Assembly: GCF_031085175.1 (NCBI RefSeq)
Contig: NZ_JAVHUY010000018.1
Coordinates: 1-64,000, forward strand
Direction: 5' to 3'
Length of the DNA stretch: 64,000 nt
From: Phytohabitans maris
GTDB lineage: Bacteria > Actinomycetota > Actinomycetes > Mycobacteriales > Micromonosporaceae
The position numbers and the translations under genes were made by a program. Below, piece by piece: positions 61,990 to 64,000 of this stretch. The notes beneath the pieces were generated by a model. The model searched no databases and was not told the DNA's origin. It saw nothing but the letters and a program-made list of their open reading frames with translations. The number at the start of each line of letters is the position of its first letter. Position 1 is the stretch's first letter.

Positions 61990-62766
61990 TCAGTCGAACA
62001 GCGATTGCTGCCCGTCCACTTCGGTGACGCTCTCCTGCGGCTCGTCGTCCACCATCGGGTCGTCGTCATCCGATGATGGTCCCCACCGTAGCGGCGGGGG
62101 CGGATCCTGTTCGGCCTTGGCGAGGATCGCCGCGGCCAAGTCCATCATCTCGGTGATCGACCGGGCGTGGATGACCAGGAACTCCGGTCGCTCGTCATCA
62201 ATGCCGAAGCCGCAGGAACTGCGCTGGACCAGCGGCTGTAGCCACTGCGCGTGTTCACGGTCGATGGCCGCCAGGACGACCGGTCGGTCGGACCACGACC
62301 GCTCGGCATGGCTGCGGCAACTGGCGGCCGGTACGCACCCGGTCGCCGCCAGCGCGTACGTGAGCCCGGCAACCCCGAGGTCGAGGCCGCACAGGCTGAC
62401 GGAGTCGACGTCGCCGTGCTCGGCAAGCGTCGCCATGTCGGCCTCGTCCTCGGGTTCCTCGGACGGGAAGTCCGGGTTGTGGCCCTCGATCACGCGGGCG
62501 AAGTCCTCAAACGATTCGGCATCGGTCGCCACGGCATCAACGGCCGCCGCCGCGGCCCGCTCGTCGGCCACCACCACGGCCGCCTCGGACAGCGGCACGT
62601 CGAAGATCGCCCACACGCCGCGGAAGAACCCGATCCCTTCGTCGTGGATCTCATCCCGGGCCGGCATCCAGAACGTGGCAGCCCCCGGAAGAGCCGAATC
62701 AAGATCGATGTCCGTGCGAGGGATCAACCGTGTCTCCTCCCGGGCGACGGCGTCCACATCAGTCAA
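61990..62766 (-). CDS. hypothetical acidic protein on the opposite strand
   Basis: The 258-residue protein is acidic (DDDDPMVDDEP near the C-terminus) and reads against the backbone. A central part has SLCGLDLGVAGLTYALAATGC and RPVVLAAIDREHAQWLQP. I do not recognise a family. It is convergent with the Prim-Pol gene (28-bp gap) and divergent from the methyltransferase with a 60-bp shared promoter region. Its acidity and place beside a methyltransferase would suit a DNA-mimic or anti-restriction role, which is speculation. Confidence 0.6.
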   Translation of the reverse strand: MTDVDAVAREETRLIPRTDIDLDSALPGAATFWMPARDEIHDEGIGFFRGVWAIFDVPLSEAAVVVADERAAAAAVDAVATDAESFEDFARVIEGHNPDFPSEEPEDEADMATLAEHGDVDSVSLCGLDLGVAGLTYALAATGCVPAASCRSHAERSWSDRPVVLAAIDREHAQWLQPLVQRSSCGFGIDDERPEFLVIHARSITEMMDLAAAILAKAEQDPPPPLRWGPSSDDDDPMVDDEPQESVTEVDGQQSLFD

Positions 62767-62826
62767 TCAGCAACCAGAACCCCGCTCAACCCAGACCACG
62801 GGCACGCGGCGGACGGCGGTGGCAGC

Positions 62827-63522
62827 GTGAACGTGCTCGAACTGTTCGCCGGCATCGGCGGCCTGTCGTTGGGGTTGCAGCGGGCCGGGATGACCATTGT
62901 CGGCCACGTCGAACTCGATCCGTTCTGCCGCGCTGTTCTTTCCAAGCACTGGCCGGAGGTGCCCTGCCATGACGATGTCCGCACCGCCGTCGCCTGGTGG
63001 CGTAGCCAGCCGCGTCCCCGGGTCGATGTCGTCGCCGGCGGCTACCCCTGCCCGGGAGAAAGCAACGCCGGCAAACGACGCGGACACGAGGACGAACGGT
63101 GGCTGTGGCCGGAGATGGCCCGCGTCATCCACGCCATCCGACCCCGATACGTCATCGCCGAAAACGTCCTGGGCCACCGCACCCGAGGGCTTCGTTTCGT
63201 CCTCCGAGACCTCGACCGGCTCGGATACACCGCCCGTGCCGGCATTGTCCGAGCTTGCCAGATGGGGGCACCACACCCACGGTCCCGCCTGTTCATCCTG
63301 GCCCACACCAGCGGCCAGGGACGCGGACCGGGGAGCGGGCTGGAACCGCCCCGGACGGCCCCTGTCCGAACGGGTTGGTGGGCCAGTGAACCCCAGGTGG
63401 CTCGAATGGCTCATGGGGTTCCCGCCGGGGTGGACCGACGTCGAGCCCTCGGAAACGCTGTCGTCCCCCACGTCGGCGAGCACATCGGCCGCATCATCCT
63501 CGACCACCACGCGAGCGGGTGA
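62827..63522 (+). CDS. DNA (cytosine-5) methyltransferase
   Basis: This 231-residue C5 methyltransferase has motif I FAGIGGLSLGLQRAG, motif IV GGYPCPGES with the catalytic Cys, motif VI AENV, motif VIII QMGAPHPRSRLFIL and motif X RALGNAVVPHV. The region between VIII and X is very short, so the target-recognition domain is minimal and specificity is uncertain. GTG 62827 starts directly at the SAM-binding motif. No endonuclease is paired with it, so it probably protects the element from host restriction. Confidence 0.88.
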   Translation: MNVLELFAGIGGLSLGLQRAGMTIVGHVELDPFCRAVLSKHWPEVPCHDDVRTAVAWWRSQPRPRVDVVAGGYPCPGESNAGKRRGHEDERWLWPEMARVIHAIRPRYVIAENVLGHRTRGLRFVLRDLDRLGYTARAGIVRACQMGAPHPRSRLFILAHTSGQGRGPGSGLEPPRTAPVRTGWWASEPQVARMAHGVPAGVDRRRALGNAVVPHVGEHIGRIILDHHASG

Positions 63523-63526
63523 CCAC

Positions 63527-64000
63527 ATGACCGAACCGACCGACACCGAGACAGCCGTGGGCGGCGCGATCCTCGACCGCCTCCACCAGATCATCACCCG
63601 CTATGTGATCCTGCCCAGCCCGGAAGCCCTCGACGCGGTCGTGCTGTGGACCGCGGCCACCCACGGGCAGCCGGCATGGGCGCACGCCCCGCGGCTGGTC
63701 ATCCGGGCGCCGGAGAAGCGGTGCGGCAAGTCCCGACTGCTCGACGTCGTGGAGGGCACCTGCTACAGCCCGCTGATCACCGTCAACGCCTCCACCCCGG
63801 CCGTGTACCGGTCGATCGGCGGAGACGACCCGCCGACCATCCTGCTGGATGAGGCCGACACGATCTTCGGCGGCAAGCAGGCCGAGGCCAACGAGGACCT
63901 GCGCGGCCTGCTGAATGCCGGCCACCAGCGCAACCGGCCGACCATCCGCTGGAACCAGCAGCAACAGCAGGTCGAGCGGATCGCCACCTTCGCCATGGCC
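63527..64000 (+). CDS. DUF3631 domain protein (partial)
   Basis: The gene starts at ATG 63527 and is open to the window end (158 codons). It shows a Walker A-like APEKRCGKSRLL (about 65-76) and Walker B TILLDEADTIF, followed by GGKQAEANEDLRGLLNAGH, the DUF3631 pattern found with Prim-Pol genes in AICEs. It is probably the replicative helicase or loader of the element. It starts 5 bp after the methyltransferase stop. Confidence 0.85.
   Translation, partial: MTEPTDTETAVGGAILDRLHQIITRYVILPSPEALDAVVLWTAATHGQPAWAHAPRLVIRAPEKRCGKSRLLDVVEGTCYSPLITVNASTPAVYRSIGGDDPPTILLDEADTIFGGKQAEANEDLRGLLNAGHQRNRPTIRWNQQQQQVERIATFAMA

Larger units (their letters stand above)
39336..64000. mobile_element. actinomycete integrative and conjugative element (partial)
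   Basis: The left border is the tRNA-Ser att copy at 39336. Genes inward include a defence-like cargo (39.4-51 kb), GntR-type regulation, SSB, FtsK/TraB translocase, Prim-Pol and DUF3631, the backbone of Prim-Pol-type AICEs. No integrase, excisionase or right att site is present, so the element should run past the window end. An alternative outer border is the tRNA itself at 37081. Confidence 0.75.

Noticed and set aside
1-64000. CRISPR arrays
   Set aside because: The short repeat clusters found (37.3, 52.05 and 59.7 kb) have spacing of 9-22 bp and no unique spacers of 30-40 bp. No cas genes are present.

Overview
The window is high-GC actinobacterial DNA with GTG starts, ATGA/GTGA gene overlaps, an HspR-type HAIR site before lon, and DUF6082, DUF6230 and DUF6114 families. 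Gene content and intergenic repeats fit a Micromonosporaceae member (Micromonospora/Actinoplanes/Phytohabitans type). This placement is inference; there is no rRNA in the window.

Positions 1-37,050 are chromosomal. A 700-bp hairpin-rich non-coding stretch is followed by a DUF6082 membrane protein, an AraC regulator, a VOC protein, AlkB, and a divergent TetR/GNAT pair. A four-gene minus-strand operon comes next: a SWIM zinc-finger protein with a long C-terminal half, a MoxR-like AAA ATPase, DUF5682 and a VWA protein. Then follow DedA and lon, a DUF6230-DUF6114 pair, a DUF885 peptidase, an EamA transporter, a PHP protein, an M48 protease, prephenate dehydrogenase, a secreted beta-propeller and an M23 lipoprotein. 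TadA and its partner protein, a TetR-thioesterase pair, and a two-component system divergent from a lipoprotein-adaptor-MacB-like ABC operon complete this part, followed by a truncated AbiEi-like gene and deoD.

A complete tRNA-Ser(CGA) lies at 37,050-37,136. Its 3' 59 bp recur at 39,336-39,394 with one mismatch, which is the signature of attachment sites. Between the copies is a self-contained AlbA_2/HATPase gene with three upstream TCCTGTACAAC repeats. From 39,336 to the window end lies an actinomycete integrative and conjugative element (AICE). No integrase or right-hand att copy is visible, so it should continue beyond 64,000.

The left part of the element (39.4-51 kb) is a defence-like cargo. 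It holds a decayed ScoMcrA-like gene fused by deletion to a decapitated STAND/NACHT gene that is coupled to a cytidine deaminase. It also holds a predicted PD-(D/E)XK protein, a HEPN protein with three zinc ribbons, a solo HsdS-like specificity protein, two HNH endonucleases of probable type IV restriction type, and MazG. A GntR-kinase fusion with a coupled kinase lies at the boundary, next to CTAACAGT operators.

The right part (52.5-64 kb) is the conserved AICE backbone: small DUF6284-type and zinc-ribbon proteins, a MazG-like protein, a DUF2637 protein, SSB, a TraA-like protein and an FtsK/TraB translocase. Just downstream is an inverted array of 9-bp TTCACG repeats that looks like the cis transfer locus or origin. 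A SLOG-PrimPol fusion, a C5 DNA methyltransferase and a DUF3631 helicase-like protein follow. The element is therefore of the Prim-Pol replication class.
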